From Artocarpus heterophyllus (lineage: Eukaryota > Streptophyta > Magnoliopsida > Rosales > Moraceae), in assembly GCA_025403435.1 (NCBI GenBank), contig CM046341.1, positions 2,799,183 to 2,863,182 of the forward strand: DNA of 64,000 nt. The letters run 5' to 3'. The notes beneath the pieces were generated by a model, which searched no databases, was not told the DNA's origin, and saw only the letters and a list, made by a program, of their open reading frames with translations. Each line of letters begins with the position of its first letter. Positions within the stretch are counted from its first letter, which is position 1. Below are positions 33,831 to 45,820 of this stretch, in pieces. Made by a program: the position numbers and the translations under genes.

Positions 33831-34159
33831 TCCTATTTATTTTTTTAAAATATAAATTTTATAATTTTTTCCTATATAATTTTTTAAAATTTCATTTCAA
33901 TTTTCTAAATATCTACAAGTCTTCCATAGGTATCCTATATGTCTTAGTAAAAAAATATAATAATATTTAACTATTAAATATTGTAAACTAAATTTTTCTC
34001 CAAATTGTTTTAAAGCCATGTGGGATGTAGCTTTATTGGCAACATACGGGTGGCATAGCAAACTGAGTTGTTATATAGGGTGGATTTAAGAGAGAATTCA
34101 CACTTGCTGACGACTTTTGGAAGGTGTAATAAAACTATAATAAATAAAAAAAGGTGAAT

Positions 34160-34260
34160 TTTTGATACCAAATGCTGATTTAGCGTGCTGGTGGTAAGAG
34201 TAATAACAAATCTCTTGGGTTTAAGGTTCGATCTGCTGCACCTACAAAATCTAAAATTTT
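34160..34260 (+). mobile_element. SINE-like tRNA-derived sequence
   Basis: A possible A box TAGCGTGCTGGTGGTAAG (34181) is followed 43 bases later by a B-box-like GGTTCGATCT (34225), the spacing of a pol III promoter. A clear tail or target-site repeat is not evident. Confidence 0.35.
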
Positions 34261-34425
34261 GATGAGCTAGGTATATATTTTGTATTTTTATAAGTTTAAG
34301 AAAAGTGAACAAAAAATCTGTCATAGAGCCAAAGCTAAAATATCAAGGATAAATAACATCTCCATCTCTAACATTCTAACAGGCCGATAAATGAATAAGA
34401 ACTATAAAAAGAGAGAGCGCCGTAC

Positions 34426-34898
34426 CTAGCGTCAGGTATATACCATCCACTCATACTGCTGGCTTCTTTCAAAGCATTTCTCCATTCTTGCACCTTTTCG
34501 TACCCGAAGCATTTTTCATGTTTGGCAAAGGCAACCGCAGAGTTGTTTCGTTGCTGGCTTATATCTGATGGATCTACATGGTAAAAAATGGGAACAACGA
34601 GCTGTTTGTTTACCTCTTTGCATCGAAGGATGTGAGCGAGTTCGGTTAAGCACCACGAGGAAGATGCATAATTCTCCGAGAAAATGACTACACAAATCTT
34701 TGATTCCTCAATTGCTTTCGGAAGTGCTGATGAAATCTCATCTCCTTTCTCAAGATCATCCTCGTCTATGTAGGCTTTGACTTTTCTCCAACGCAAAGCA
34801 GCACGAAAATGGCTGGTGAAGGTGTTACGAGTGTCCTCTCCTCTGAAACTTATGAACACATCGTAAGTTTTTTTGGGAGAACAAGAAGACGAAGCCAT
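34426..34898 (-). CDS. TIR-domain exon (probable exon 1 of TNL3)
   Basis: ATG at 34898, 473 nt ending at donor AG/GTACGG with phase 2, the same phase as exon 1 of TNL1. The TIR domain is complete: YDVFISFRGEDTRN, AIEESKICVVIFSENYASS, and SSWCLTEL with the NADase Glu at about residue 86. The bases upstream of the ATG resemble the TNL1 leader. The nearest downstream NB-ARC exon on this strand is TNL3 at 27707, 6.7 kb away and phase compatible. If it is not spliced, read-through gives a short TIR-only protein of about 176 aa, also a known plant type. Confidence 0.75.
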
Positions 34899-35519
34899 AA
34901 CAAGAGCAAAAGTTGACTATAGGAGACTCAGATCTCGTAAATTTCGGAAGAACGTGGTGGTGACTATGGGCTGACATTAGTAATACTAAAGGACACAGTT
35001 AGTCGTGCATTTATATCACATAGTTTTGAATTAATTGAACTTTTTCCCCAAGAAACTTATGAAAACTTTTGTACGGGAGGTGAAAGAAAGTCTAATTCAT
35101 TTATGAAATTAAAGTAGCTTTCCAGCGCTTTATCAGAAAGCATCTTTCTCATTATTTACACGCTTAAGTTTCACGGAGCGAATATATATTTGTCATATGA
35201 TTGTGCCACCTATTATATACCAAATCGGTGTAAATATGTCTCTCAAATGTTGAAGCTAAAAATCACATATATATAAATATATAAATAATAAGAGCATGTC
35301 ATGCCATATTTTAAGAGCATGTTGATCATGATATACAATGAATGTGGCTTGCATTGTGAGCAACCATTCAACCATTATATTTGGCGTCCGAAAAAAATCC
35401 CACATTGCATTTTCTAGGGAACTACGTGTGAGTGTAACAAGGCAGTACCAATCTATACTAAACTTACTGTAATTAATATTTTCATGCATTTATGTAGTTT
35501 TTGTCCTACTGATATTACT

Positions 35520-36320
35520 AAACATAGCCTACTGCGCTTTCCAGGCTCATCAGGTGATTGTTGACGAACAATTTCATCACCCATGTCTTCTACCAAATCA
35601 TGCATTGATAACTTGTTGGAAGGGTCAATGAGAACTCTAATCCCCATAGACATATGACGACTGTCAAGTATTCTTTCCGCAACACCATGTTCTGTGCCGG
35701 TAAAGAAAAACACAATGTCGAGAAATAGATTTTTCTCATCGTAACTTATTTTCAACACATTCTGAACTTTGCTGTCACGAATATTTTCACACTTCTTTAA
35801 TTCATTTTCCCATTCTTCAGTGCTCTTGGAGCATAGGTGACAACCCAAAACTTTAAGGGCCAAAGGAACACCTTTGGCGTATTTTGTGACCGCACTTTTT
35901 GACATTTCTTCATAAACTTGTGATGGGGAGTTTCCTTGAAGCGTTTTAAAGGGTGGTGGGAACCACTTTTACTGTAGCATGTGAGAGCTTTACACTGTAA
36001 CAAATTTTTTTATTGTTACCGTAACATGTGACAGCTTTACACTGTTTATAACTGAGTTTGTGGTGGAAACCGTTGCATTAGTATAAAATAGCTGAAGAGA
36101 TTCACTGAAATTTAATTCATCAACCTCATATATTCTATCGGCTTTAATATTATTCAACACTTGCTTGTCTGTAGTTGTTACAATGATTCTACTCGCATGA
36201 CCATGCCAATCGCAGTCTCTAGCCAAATATTCTAATTGATCCACGTCATCTACATCATCAGGAACAATAAGCACCTTTGTACGCTTAAGCCTATTCTTTA
36301 CAAATTGATTGACATTTTCT
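35520..36320 (-). pseudogene. NB-ARC remnant B
   Basis: Reads ENVNQFVKNRLKRTKVLIVP (kinase-2 degraded to VPDDVDD), RIIVTTTDKQVLNN, then after an inserted MITE (35945-36070) continues through GVPLALKVLG, SMHDLVEDMG and SPDEPGKRSRL. It lacks the P-loop and all LRRs. It is closer to TNL1 than to TNL3 in wording. Small in-frame losses occur around 35640 and 35740. Not functional. Confidence 0.85.
35945..36070. mobile_element. MITE family 1 copy inserted in NB-ARC remnant B
   Basis: About 125 bases with the family core (CATGTGAGAGCTTTACACTG, a T-rich centre, then a second GTGACAGCTTTACACTGTTT) split the NB-ARC reading frame between LQLFYT and the FKG segment. Confidence 0.65.
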
Positions 36321-36939
36321 ATGTAAAGCCCCAAAATTTTTAATTGTAAATTATTGTCATAAATTACATAAATAAATAATTTTTTTTGAATTATTATCAT
36401 GAGCCCTTTATTATTGTCATTGTTATTATTGTTATTAACTAATAAGTTTTACAACGTGGTTTCAATTACAGCGTGAAGGTTCAAGCCTCAATTAAGAGCA
36501 TGATGTGCTAATATGTAATTATTGTGATTTGTTCTTACATTTCCAATTTTGGTGATCAATTTTTATAAATTTTTTACCCGTCTTGCTCTCCAATATATAT
36601 GTATGTATATGTCCACTTATACTCTGTTTCGTTCTTCATTTACGTTTTTACATTCAATTTATTATATATAAATGTTATGATTGTCTTTAATCAAATTAGT
36701 GATGGTTTAGCATGGACATATTATTTATATGTTGATAACTTATACATGTAGCATATATATTAGACGTTTACGTCGTTACCTTACCTTCTCTTTGCTTTTA
36801 GTTAATCAAATGCAATTTGTCTACCATGATTTTGCTGACACCACCTCATTCCTTCAATTCCTTTGTTTATTCATATGGGATCATCAATAATTCTCCAATG
36901 GCACATCTTGCCCATATCTTTTTCTTTGTTCCAACTTTT

Positions 36940-37690
36940 GCATTTCTTTTTCCCATTCTTCTATGCTCTTGGAATAAAGATGGCAACCCAAAACTTTTAA
37001 GTGCTAAAGGTAGGCCTTTAGCATATGTATTGACCAAATTTTTTGACATTTCTACATAAATTGATGAGGAAGTCTCCTTTAAATGCTTTTGTAGAAAATA
37101 GTTGAAGAGCTTCATGAGAATTCAATTCATCAACCTCATATATTCCATCAGCTTTGATATTCTTCATCACTTGCTTATCTATAGTTGTTATGATGATTCT
37201 ACTCCCATGACCAAACCAATCGCGGTCTCTAGCCAAATATTCTAATTGTTCTACATCATCAAGAACGACTAGTACCTTGATACGCTGAAGCCTATTCATT
37301 ACAAATTGATTGACAGTTTTTATTTTCTCCTTCAACAATTCTGAGAAAAGTTTCCTTTCGAAACTCATCAAGTTTATGTGGCTTACACTTGATACTTCGA
37401 AGAAAACAACTTTCTAAGTGAGAAGCAAAGCGACTAAATATGACTTCAGCGAGGGTTGTTCTTCCCATACCACCCGTGGCCCAAATGCCTATAATACAAA
37501 CATCTAGCTAGTTAAGATGTAGCATCCGTTCAATGTTCTCAACTTTTTTTATCAATTCCAACCAGATCTTTGAAATCATCTTTAGACGACATGTCATCCA
37601 ACTTTTTTAGAATGTCTTTGACAATTTCCTCAACTGCTTTAGACTTGCAGTCGTCAACTGCTTTAGACTCGCAATCAGACCTAGCATACA
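36940..37690 (-). pseudogene. NB-ARC remnant A
   Basis: Starts at an acceptor-like site and reads KAVEEIVKDILKKLDDMSS, a broken P-loop in which the Lys is Arg (GGMGRTT near 37460), then [36 protein letters not shown] and, after a frameshift near 37050, [13 protein letters not shown]. It stops near 36940. It overlaps remnant B in content, so A and B come from two different genes. A 27-base tandem duplication of the first codons lies at about 37625-37680. Confidence 0.85.
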
Positions 37691-38039
37691 TAACAAAAAA
37701 GTAGTCAATCAGTAAGAACTAATTACAAAACATGCATATCAAATTACAAAAGCACATGGAATTGACTTACTTTTTGATCTTGTAAGAAGTAAACCAACAA
37801 ACTATTAAAAAAGCCATTTACATGTATGAGCTCTTTATCAGGAAAATGAGGGGAAGTCTGCAAAACACCGAGTCAAGTAGAGAAGTTTATGAGAAAGTCG
37901 TTCCTAGAGTAAGAGCTTCGGCAACAAAGCCTTAAAACAACCTTAATCAGGGAGTATTGAATGTTCTTGTTTCCACACACAAGCTAAAGGGGTGACTTCC
38001 CAGTATAAATGCAGGCGTGGATTGATATATTGTTTCCTC

Positions 38040-38950
38040 CAAGTCTTGCCAAAGCTGTTTAATGGGCTCCTGACAGCATGCCATGAGAAAGAACTATGGA
38101 ACAGCTCATGAAGTAGTTTCATGCCTTCACCTAGGCAATTTGATCACAATAAGCTATGTACTGGACAATGATATAACTAAATGTCACTTTCCCGACAACA
38201 ACAAAAATAGTTTGTTATTCTATAACCTTGACTAAACAAGCAAATAAATAGTTGAGTCATTTCATTGAGCACACTTCTATTAAGCCCAATGGGGCTACTG
38301 CCCCTTCCCCTCACATCGGGTGGGCCCCACCCAGTGGACACGGTAGTAGCCCAACAGGATGTAAAGAGTTTTCCTTTTATTAACTAACCAAAATCACCAT
38401 ATACATACGTAACTGCCTAGGTAAGGAACCCAATCACCACAATCATGGTCAAAGCTATTATAATCACCACGCCACTAGAATCACAAGAATCATCATAACT
38501 GTTAAAAAGGCATCAAAAAGACAAGTTTCTTGTATCACAGTTGTCACTCTTTCACTCAAGACAGTTCTAGAGAAGACCCTCTAAACTTTGCTCTTTACAA
38601 TTCCTCAATTGGAACGAAAGGAGCTATTCCCACCCCTTATAGTTTGTGCCACTAGGCTCTGTCAAGAGCTTGGAGCTTTCCTACATACCGCACTTGTATA
38701 CATTCTTGGAGCTTTCCTACATACCGCACTTGTATACATTTTTTGGTATTGTTCTGAAAAAGATCCAAGGCTAACGATAAGACTTAAAAGTATACACATG
38801 AGGAGACCAAAAAAGGAAGTAGAAACGCTCCCTCTCTGTCACCTTTTCTTTTCAGCATGTAGCATTGCTTTCCACAGTGTAGACTTGGTGCCCTTCAAAT
38901 GATGATTTAATAATCAAAGGCAAAGGATATATCTAACTTTAATTTGCGTA
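38040..38950. repeat. Flank block S, paralogous to 14355-15210
   Basis: See the S' entry. This copy holds extra sequence near 38270-38360 and an exact 36-base tandem duplication (38669-38704, 38705-38740, starting CTTGGAGCTTTCC). It lies between NB-ARC remnant A and the 3' end of the enoyl-CoA hydratase gene. No gene seen. Confidence 0.7.
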
Positions 38951-39163
38951 TCCAACTTAAACAATAAATTTGACTTCATGAATAACAACTTGAGAACTTT
39001 TTTATTAATTTAGGAAAAAGGAACGGCATAACAGTTGTGTTCTGTTCAGTTCTATTGATTAACAAAGTCGACAGGAACACATTTAGCACCAACAGGTTTT
39101 GGCTGCCAAAACATGTTTATTTGGTACAACTGAAGAGAAGAAGATTACCCAAGAATGATTCTA

Positions 39164-42063
39164 CTACAACTTCGAAGAAGGTTTTATTGAGCTGCGACCC
39201 GCTATAAATTCTCGCATCTTCTTGAACTGCTCTTTGGTCATTCCATTGTAATAGTCATGAGCCCTCTCCTGAAAACAAAGATCAGTTACAAACGGAATTG
39301 GGTACATTTTTGCAATAATGCCTCAAAGAAACTGGTCCTCTTCTCCGCATATGTGCTCAGATTTGATATCTAGAAGAGATATGCAAGGGCTCTGTTTCTA
39401 CTAGTTCAAGCATGCTTGACAAGTTGTTGTCTCCAATGGACAGGGCTCGGAGTCTTCAAAGTCAGCCATTAGGGTAGAGTAATCATGCAGTCTTTTTCCT
39501 TGGATGGGTTTTCGCCATTGGGTTTTATCATCCAAGCTTTTTAATGAGGCATCTTTGGGCTAATAGTCCTTAGACTAGATCGCCTCTCATTCCATTAGAG
39601 TTTAACCTTTTTGACAACTTTTAATGCAGATTTTGCTGCTTCTTTTTTCTAGCATCACTGCATCAGGTTTTCATACATTGTAATTATCTTTTTCCTAACA
39701 TTAATAAAGTTAGAGTGGGAAGCTTGAGACAGGATAGGATTGTTGGTGGATGCCGACATGGTTGGGATACTCTAGTTTTCATTGATGTTAGTCGCTCTCT
39801 CTCTCTCTCTCTTAGTTCCAAGTCCTCTAATTGTAAACTTTTAAAGAACGTAGTGAATAATCATTCTTTCCCAATAATTTCTTTTTCAAAGATTTCTCTT
39901 CTTCCCTCTATATGACTGCATCTATGATATGGTATATAATTTATAGCTGATAAACTACCAAGCACATATAGCAGGGCCATAAATGAGGATAAGAACCATC
40001 TATGACTCTGATATAGTATCTTATGTTCACAAAATATGCAATCCAAGTTTTGCCTATTCTATGAGAGCAAACGCTTTTGAAATGAAGAGATACCAAGAGA
40101 AAATTGATTGAGAATAGCACTAAACTTTCAACCTGTAAAGCAATCGACTATCAAAGGCTACAAACAGAAAACAAAAGGAAAAAGGTACCTTTTCCAATGA
40201 AAGAGCATGGCCAAGGTCCAGCTTCAAGCCATCATTTATGACTGCCTTGTATCTCAACACCAAATCCTGATTATTTTTTATTATGGCCTCTGCAACTTCT
40301 CTAGCTTTATTCAATAGTTGACCTTCTTCAACAACATGGTTCACGAAACCTAATCTCTCAGCAGTCAGTGGTATGGCTGTGAGTGACACTTCACGAGCTT
40401 TGTTGGGTCCTATAGTGTGTGAAAGCTTTTGAGAAAGTCCCCATGAAGGAAATATCCCAAATCTGCAAGAATGAGTGGTCAATCGATAAGATTAACCACA
40501 AATAGATTGTCATTTTCAGTCAACACATTGAAGGGGCAAATGCGAGAAATAAAACACAGATATTCAAATGCAAAGCGCTCAAGGAGCAAATTAATAAATA
40601 AGGAAAACAAATAATTCAATTTGTCACAGCTCCGATAGAACACAAATAAATAAAACAATTCAAACCTTATCCCTAAGATCGTGTGCTTGATAAAGAAGAA
40701 TGTGCTAGTTTATATGTGTCCAACCTGTTGACTTTTTAAGATGTGGAGGAAAGTTTAACAACAACCCATCAAGCTCATATTGTTCACAACACCCATAAAT
40801 CTGTCCTTCCCAACACAAAACAAAAGTAAAAACTAAATTGATCAAGTACTCAAAACATGGACTGTCACATCAAGTTGTCAACTTTCCCTACAATTGCCAA
40901 GTATGCATTTTAGAACCCCCATATGCCAAAAAAAAACTCTTTTCATCGCACTCAGCAACAATTGATCGCTATTAAATACCTCTCAGTTTCATAAATCAAG
41001 TGCATGATATTCATTTTAGGAAATTCAAATCACCTAGCATGAGCATAAACATAAAATAACACTTGATCAAGTACCCAAAAACATGTATTCAGCAAAAAAT
41101 AAAAAATAAAAAAATAAAAAAAAGGACCCAAAAACATGGCTTTTTACATCAAATTCGTAATCTTTTCCTTTTATGTAATTAAAAGTAATCCTTTTTTTAG
41201 CATCACATATACAAAAAAGAAAAAGATTCACCATACAAAAAAGAAAAAGATTCACCGAACTTAGAATTTCAATCAAATGTCCACTTACGCAAGGAAAACA
41301 GACTACTAGCATGAATAAAATTACTGATCAAGTACTCAAAAACATGGCTTTTTGCAGTTTCTTCCTTTATTTGACAAAAAAGATTCATTTGAAAAGAAAA
41401 ATCAAAATTTCATCTTCAAATTACATCTCAAGCCCAAAATGTAGCGCGTAATATTCACTTATGCAAGAAAATGGCAAATTACACATGGTCTTATTTCCCA
41501 TCAAATTCAAAACCTTTCTCCTTTCACTTGATTAAATATTCATTTTTAACATCATTTTCACATCAAAAATTAGAATCTCCAATCCACATCACAAGTGAAA
41601 ACCGAAATTAAGCTCAAAACATCCACTTCAGCAATTGAAAAATTCACAAATTACCTAGCATGAGTATCAACAAACTTAGCTCCTTTAGCTGCAATCAAAA
41701 TATCGCATGCGAGGGCGATCTCGAAGCCCGCCGTGACGGCGAACCCGTTCACAGCGCCGATAATCGGCTTCCGACACCGCTCCATTTGCGCCACCGGGTC
41801 GGCCTCCAAGTCCTTCACGTCGCCCTTGAAGACGTCCTCCGCCACCGTGAGGTCCACGCAGGAACAGAACGCCGACCCGAACCGGACAGAACAATGACCC
41901 GAACCGACTCGTCTCGGTCCAAGGCCTTGAACGCCTGAGCCAGGTCCGTCATCATGGCCTTCATCAGCGAGTTCAGCGACTTCGGGAGGTTGATCGTGAC
42001 GGAGGCCATCCCGTTCGGCTCGAAGGAGACGAGGATCAGCTTTTCCGGCGAGGACTCCGCCAT
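39164..42063 (-). CDS. ECHIA: Enoyl-CoA hydratase/isomerase family protein (ECHIA-like), frameshifted in exon 1
   Basis: Crotonase-fold enzyme of fatty-acid or related acyl-CoA metabolism. Exons: 42063-41655, 40462-40189, 39268-39164, with consensus splice sites in phase; about 264 aa. Exon 1 is strikingly GC-rich. Motifs: PKSLNSLMKAMMTDLAQAF, VIVLSGSGR, CRKPIIGAVNGFAVTAG, then GFEIALACDI with a conserved Glu. The C-terminus is DYYNGMTKEQFKKM. One base is missing from a G run at about 41872 (GGTCGG-CGTTC), shifting frame in the oxyanion-hole loop. Downstream the intended reading is FCSCVDL, where the family normally has FCSGVDL, so a second change affects the same loop. LTAERLGF also looks about three residues short against relatives. 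It is either a decaying gene or a homopolymer error; the rest is open. Confidence 0.78.
41034..41660 (-). repeat. Degenerate tandem copies of the exon 1/intron 1 junction
   Basis: Within intron 1, TCATGCTAGGTGATTTG-like sequence at about 41034 and TTCATGCTAGTAG at about 41305 mimic the true donor CTCATGCTAGGTAATTTG at 41655. Each is followed by similar phrases such as GATCAAGTACTCAAAAACAT (41066, 41326). The intron seems to have grown by about 270-340 base duplications that include the splice junction. A 24-base tandem pair also lies at about 41210-41258. Confidence 0.5.
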
Positions 42064-42589
42064 TTTCTCCAAGAAGAATAGAGAGGTTGAGAGAGAGAGT
42101 TGTTCTTTTTTTTTTTTTTTTTTTTTGAGAAGATTTCCGTATGAGGGGGGTTGTGATCGGGTGTGGTGTGGTTTTTCTGTACATCTGTGCATTGGAGTGC
42201 GTGGGTGGGTTATCCAAACGATTTGACGTTTCCCGATCCAACAGATCGTGATGTAATAAATGATTTGTTTTGACGGAGAAAAGAATAGGAGAGCAAACTC
42301 TAATTAACTTACATAAATTCACCCGTCATAATTTAAAGCTTTTATACCTTATAATACAAAAGAAAAATAAATGTAAGAACAAAAATAAATAACCTTACAT
42401 GTTATAATAAATTAATTTTAATTTATAGTTTTAAGTCTGTCGACAAATATATTATTTAAGGGATTAAACGCTTTCTTAGATCTTATCAATTCTCTGGAGG
42501 TATTTTGGGTGTAATATAAAAGAAGAGTTAATTTTTTACTTTTGGAAAGAAATGGTTAATTATTAAAGTATTTGTTATAGTGGTGAGAA
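42064..42589. other. ECHIA-like gene 5' flank
   Basis: Leader contains a T run (about 42106-42126) and GAGA repeats just upstream of the ATG, then AT-rich sequence. No other gene seen. Confidence 0.4.
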
Positions 42590-42720
42590 TTATTAGTTAG
42601 AACTGTTTTTATCATAACATGTGAAAACTTTATACTGTAACGACTTTTTTTTACTATAACGTGTGAGAGTTTTATACTGTTTATATCAGAGATAGTAGTT
42701 AAAACCACTGCTTGTTAAAC
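42590..42720. mobile_element. MITE family 1 copy
   Basis: Core ATGTGAAAACTTTATACTG, a T-rich centre, CGTGTGAGAGTTTTATACTG and a final GGTAGTTAAAACC-like phrase align with the copies at 35945 and 45846. Termini are eroded. Confidence 0.55.
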
Positions 42721-42869
42721 AGCATGAATATGTAGTTGCACGCATAGTCTAGCGATAAATTTATATTCCACTCCACCATAAGATGAAAATATCAAATCCC
42801 AACTCTCAAATTCAAAGAAGAAATTATTGTTTTTTTTTAAATAAAAAAATGATTGATTACATTACTATA

Positions 42870-45370
42870 CCTTTTTGAAGCATTTGTCTCCACTTTGAAA
42901 AGTTTAATGTAGTCCGAGAGTGCTAGAAGAGGGGCTGTACACAACTTCAACTTGAATAACTCAAAGGTATCCTCTTGCCGTTGTCTCCACTCAAATTTCC
43001 CTTTCTTCAAGCAATTAGTAATAGGGGATGCAATAGTGCTAAAATTTCAAATGAACCTTGGTTAGAATGTCGCCAAGCCGTGAAAGCTCCGAACCTTATG
43101 AATAGACTTCGGGATTGGCTAATCCCAAATGCCCGCCACTTTTTTATCATCGGGCATGATGCCATGTTCACCCACAATGTAGCCGAGAAACAAAAGTTGG
43201 GAGGTGGCAAACACACTTCTCGAGGTTCAAAAAGAGCTTGTTTGCTCGCAGCGCAGTGAGGACCTCCTAAAGTGCTGGATATGCTTGTCAATGTTCTTGC
43301 TATACAAGAGGATGTCGTCAAAGTAAAACACTACAGAGGACCCGGTGAACGACTTTAACACTTGGTTCATTAACCTCATAAAGGTGCTCGGAGTATTGCA
43401 AAGGCCAAAAGGCATGATAAGCCACTTGTATAGGCCATCATGAGTAAAGCCGTCATCCACTTGTTGCCCAGTCAGATTCGAATTGGTAACACCCATTTTG
43501 AAGATCCAAATTGGAAATGATTTTGGCACCTCCTAACTTGTCCAATAAGTCATCGAGTCGAGGGATGGGGAAACGGTACTTAACCATTTTTTTTGTAGTT
43601 TTAATATCGACACACATGCACCAAGAGCCATCCTTCTTAGGAACATGGAGCGCAGGAACAACGCAAGGGCTGAGGGTCTTTCGGATGAGCTGCTTCTTAA
43701 GCAATTCTTCAACAAGGTGCTGCAGCATGTCATGCTCTTTTGGGTTCAATCTGTAATGGGAGAGGTTGGGTAAAGTGGCACCAGCCACAAGGTCGATATG
43801 ATGCTGGATGTCATGCATGGTAGGCAAGCCATTCAGTAATTCAGTGAGGGATAGATCATCAAACTCTTCTAAAAATGCTTTAACAACCGGTGGAGTGCTA
43901 GGGGCTTAAGAAGTAGGGACTTTAGCAAGTGAGGCAACCACCATAGAAACTTCCTCAAGGTCCTACAAAAATTGAGAGCCTAAGGCAGCCAAAAGTGCCG
44001 GGGCTAGGGATTCCATTCCGTAAGAACTAAGTGGGACGAGTGCAATCTTCTTGCCTTTCCGCTCAAAAGAATAAGCGTTGTCTTCGCCCTTGTGGACAAC
44101 ATCAACATCAAAGATACACGGCCTCTCAAAGAGTATGTGACAAGCATCCATGCAACGTCATAAGCAACCTTATCTTGGTAGTGCTTTCCCATGGGCAAAG
44201 GAATATGGTAAATTTCTTTTTCGAATCTAACTGATCTTGTATGGAGCAGGGTGTTTTTTTGTTTTAAGAACAAGTGACTTGACAAGAAAGTGCGACATTA
44301 TGTTTTCGCTAGTAAACCTTCCGCTCAATGGTGCACTGAATCTAAAAATCGAGTGACGCTAATCATTTTGTGGCTGCCGTGGTGCGAAGAGCAACTTCTG
44401 AATAACACAGACCAATCGTTCTCCTTTATACCTCAAGGCAAATTCTTCCTCTTCATGATTAAACAACGGTTGTTCTAGGGAGTTAGGCTCACATTCATAA
44501 TACTCATAGGTGAGATTAACCTGCTTCCACTGAGGACACTCATTCGAGAGGTATCCATGTTGGTTACATTGAAAACACTTGCCAACAGTGGGTCGCACAT
44601 ACGGGTTGTTGGTATCCACCTAAGCTACAACCTTGTCGGTGAGTTTGGCCACACTCGAGGCAGGATCCACAGCAAACTTAGACCCCGAAGAAGGAGAATA
44701 GGTGCTAGTTTAGTATTTCTGCTTGTCATTGGTAGAATAGAAGGGAGCTCTGTTTTGGTTTAACCCGTGACTAGAAGAGCGAGAGAGTTGGGTTTCAGCT
44801 CGAGCGGTAAGACTAACGGTCGTGGAGATGTTCCACATGGGTTGCATCCCCATATAGCTTGGATTGGTTCTCGAAGGCCACTCAAGTAACAAGTGATTTG
44901 TTGTTCTTTGGTCTCAGGTAAATTGGTTCGAGCACTAAGATGGTATAACTCCTCCGTGTAGTCCACCACCGATCGATTTCACTGCTGGCAATTACGAAAC
45001 TGCTAGTAGAGTATCCGAGTATAATCCAACGGTAGAAACCACGATTGAGAAGTTGCTTCATGTGCGGCCAGGATCAGATCTTCGTTTTTCCCTCACGGCA
45101 GTGATTGGCTATCAGCTGCTCCTGCCAAAACGGGTAGATGAGCTGCTGGTGTGAAGACATTCTTAAATTCGTCTCTCCTGGGTGGTTGTAGATGAGGGTG
45201 CCTAGCTCGAAACGGTGGTGGTTGGCAGCGGTCAGTTGGGCTAACACTTGACGGACTTCGACAGTGAGATCTGTGAAGCACGCATCCAAATCTCGAATCT
45301 CTGCCATAAGGGCCTCCACATCGAGCTTGTTGGCGCCGACATGGTGATTAGTAGCGTCTCCTCCAGCCAT
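42870..45370 (-). pseudogene. Ty3/gypsy Gag-Pol fragment
   Basis: Probable gag ATG at 45370 (MAGGDATNHHVGANKLDVEA). Then a CCHC knuckle CFQCNQHGYLSNEC (about 44577-44536), a protease-to-RT linker with DACHILFERPCIFD (about 44150), RT with [19 protein letters not shown] and the active site YFDD (about 43310), and a start of RNase H with VETNAS near 42890. Frameshifts and stops break it into about eight pieces. A frameshift near 43490 separates the two RT halves. Integrase and the 3' LTR are missing. Lineage not assigned. Confidence 0.85.
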
Positions 45371-45395
45371 CGGCAAACAAGGAGAAGAACCAAGT

Positions 45396-45406
45396 CTCTG
45401 ATACCA
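45396..45406 (-). other. Primer-binding site of the gypsy fragment
   Basis: Minus-strand TGGTATCAGAG just upstream of the gag ATG, initiator tRNA-Met type. The 5' LTR should start at about 45411 (minus-strand end CTGCACA) and may run to about 45800; its outer limit is not clear. Confidence 0.65.
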
Positions 45407-45820
45407 AATTTTGTGCAGCAATCGGTGGACAACAAGGAATCAGAATTTACTGATATAGGAACTAAGGTTTCAACGATCCTCACTCCTGAGATTGCATTAA
45501 CTAAGCACATTTACAATCAATTTCCTTACTGTAATAAACGCAAAAGGATTAAGCAATACAATCTGATCCAAACAGTAGCACCTCACTAAGCTTAAAGACG
45601 AAAGCTAATTAGAAAAGAAGCCTAATGACGCAGTGTTTGTTCAAACGGAAATCCATTAAAATATATATATATATACGACAAGCAACATAAGCATAATAAA
45701 GAAGCGACAAAACTAAAAGAAGCAGCATACTATAATGGCAAACGACATCGCAACAGCTTGGACGAAACGACTTGTCACTTGCTACAGATGCTCTGTATCG
45801 GATGCCGAGACGAAAAGTTC

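Larger units (their letters stand above)
27708..34425. other. Probable giant TNL3 intron 1, filled with old repeats
   Basis: 6.7 kb of AT-rich sequence without NLR coding similarity lies between the TIR exon donor (AG/GTACGG at 34426) and the NB-ARC acceptor (TAG/G at 27707). The two are phase compatible. It holds two diverged direct copies of a roughly 2.5 kb non-coding repeat, an ACACGA-rich patch (33610-33830) and a SINE-like sequence (34160-34260). The alternative is that the TIR exon and the NB-ARC belong to separate broken genes. Confidence 0.5.

Noticed and set aside
38040..38180. Possible short peptide EGMKLLHELFHSSF on the minus strand
   Set aside because: The paralogous block at 14.4 kb has stops and a different reading in the same place, so it is unlikely to be coding.
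41685..41938. Arg/Gly-rich frames opposite the ECHIA exon
   Set aside because: GC-rich exon keeps several frames open; only the crotonase frame has family motifs.
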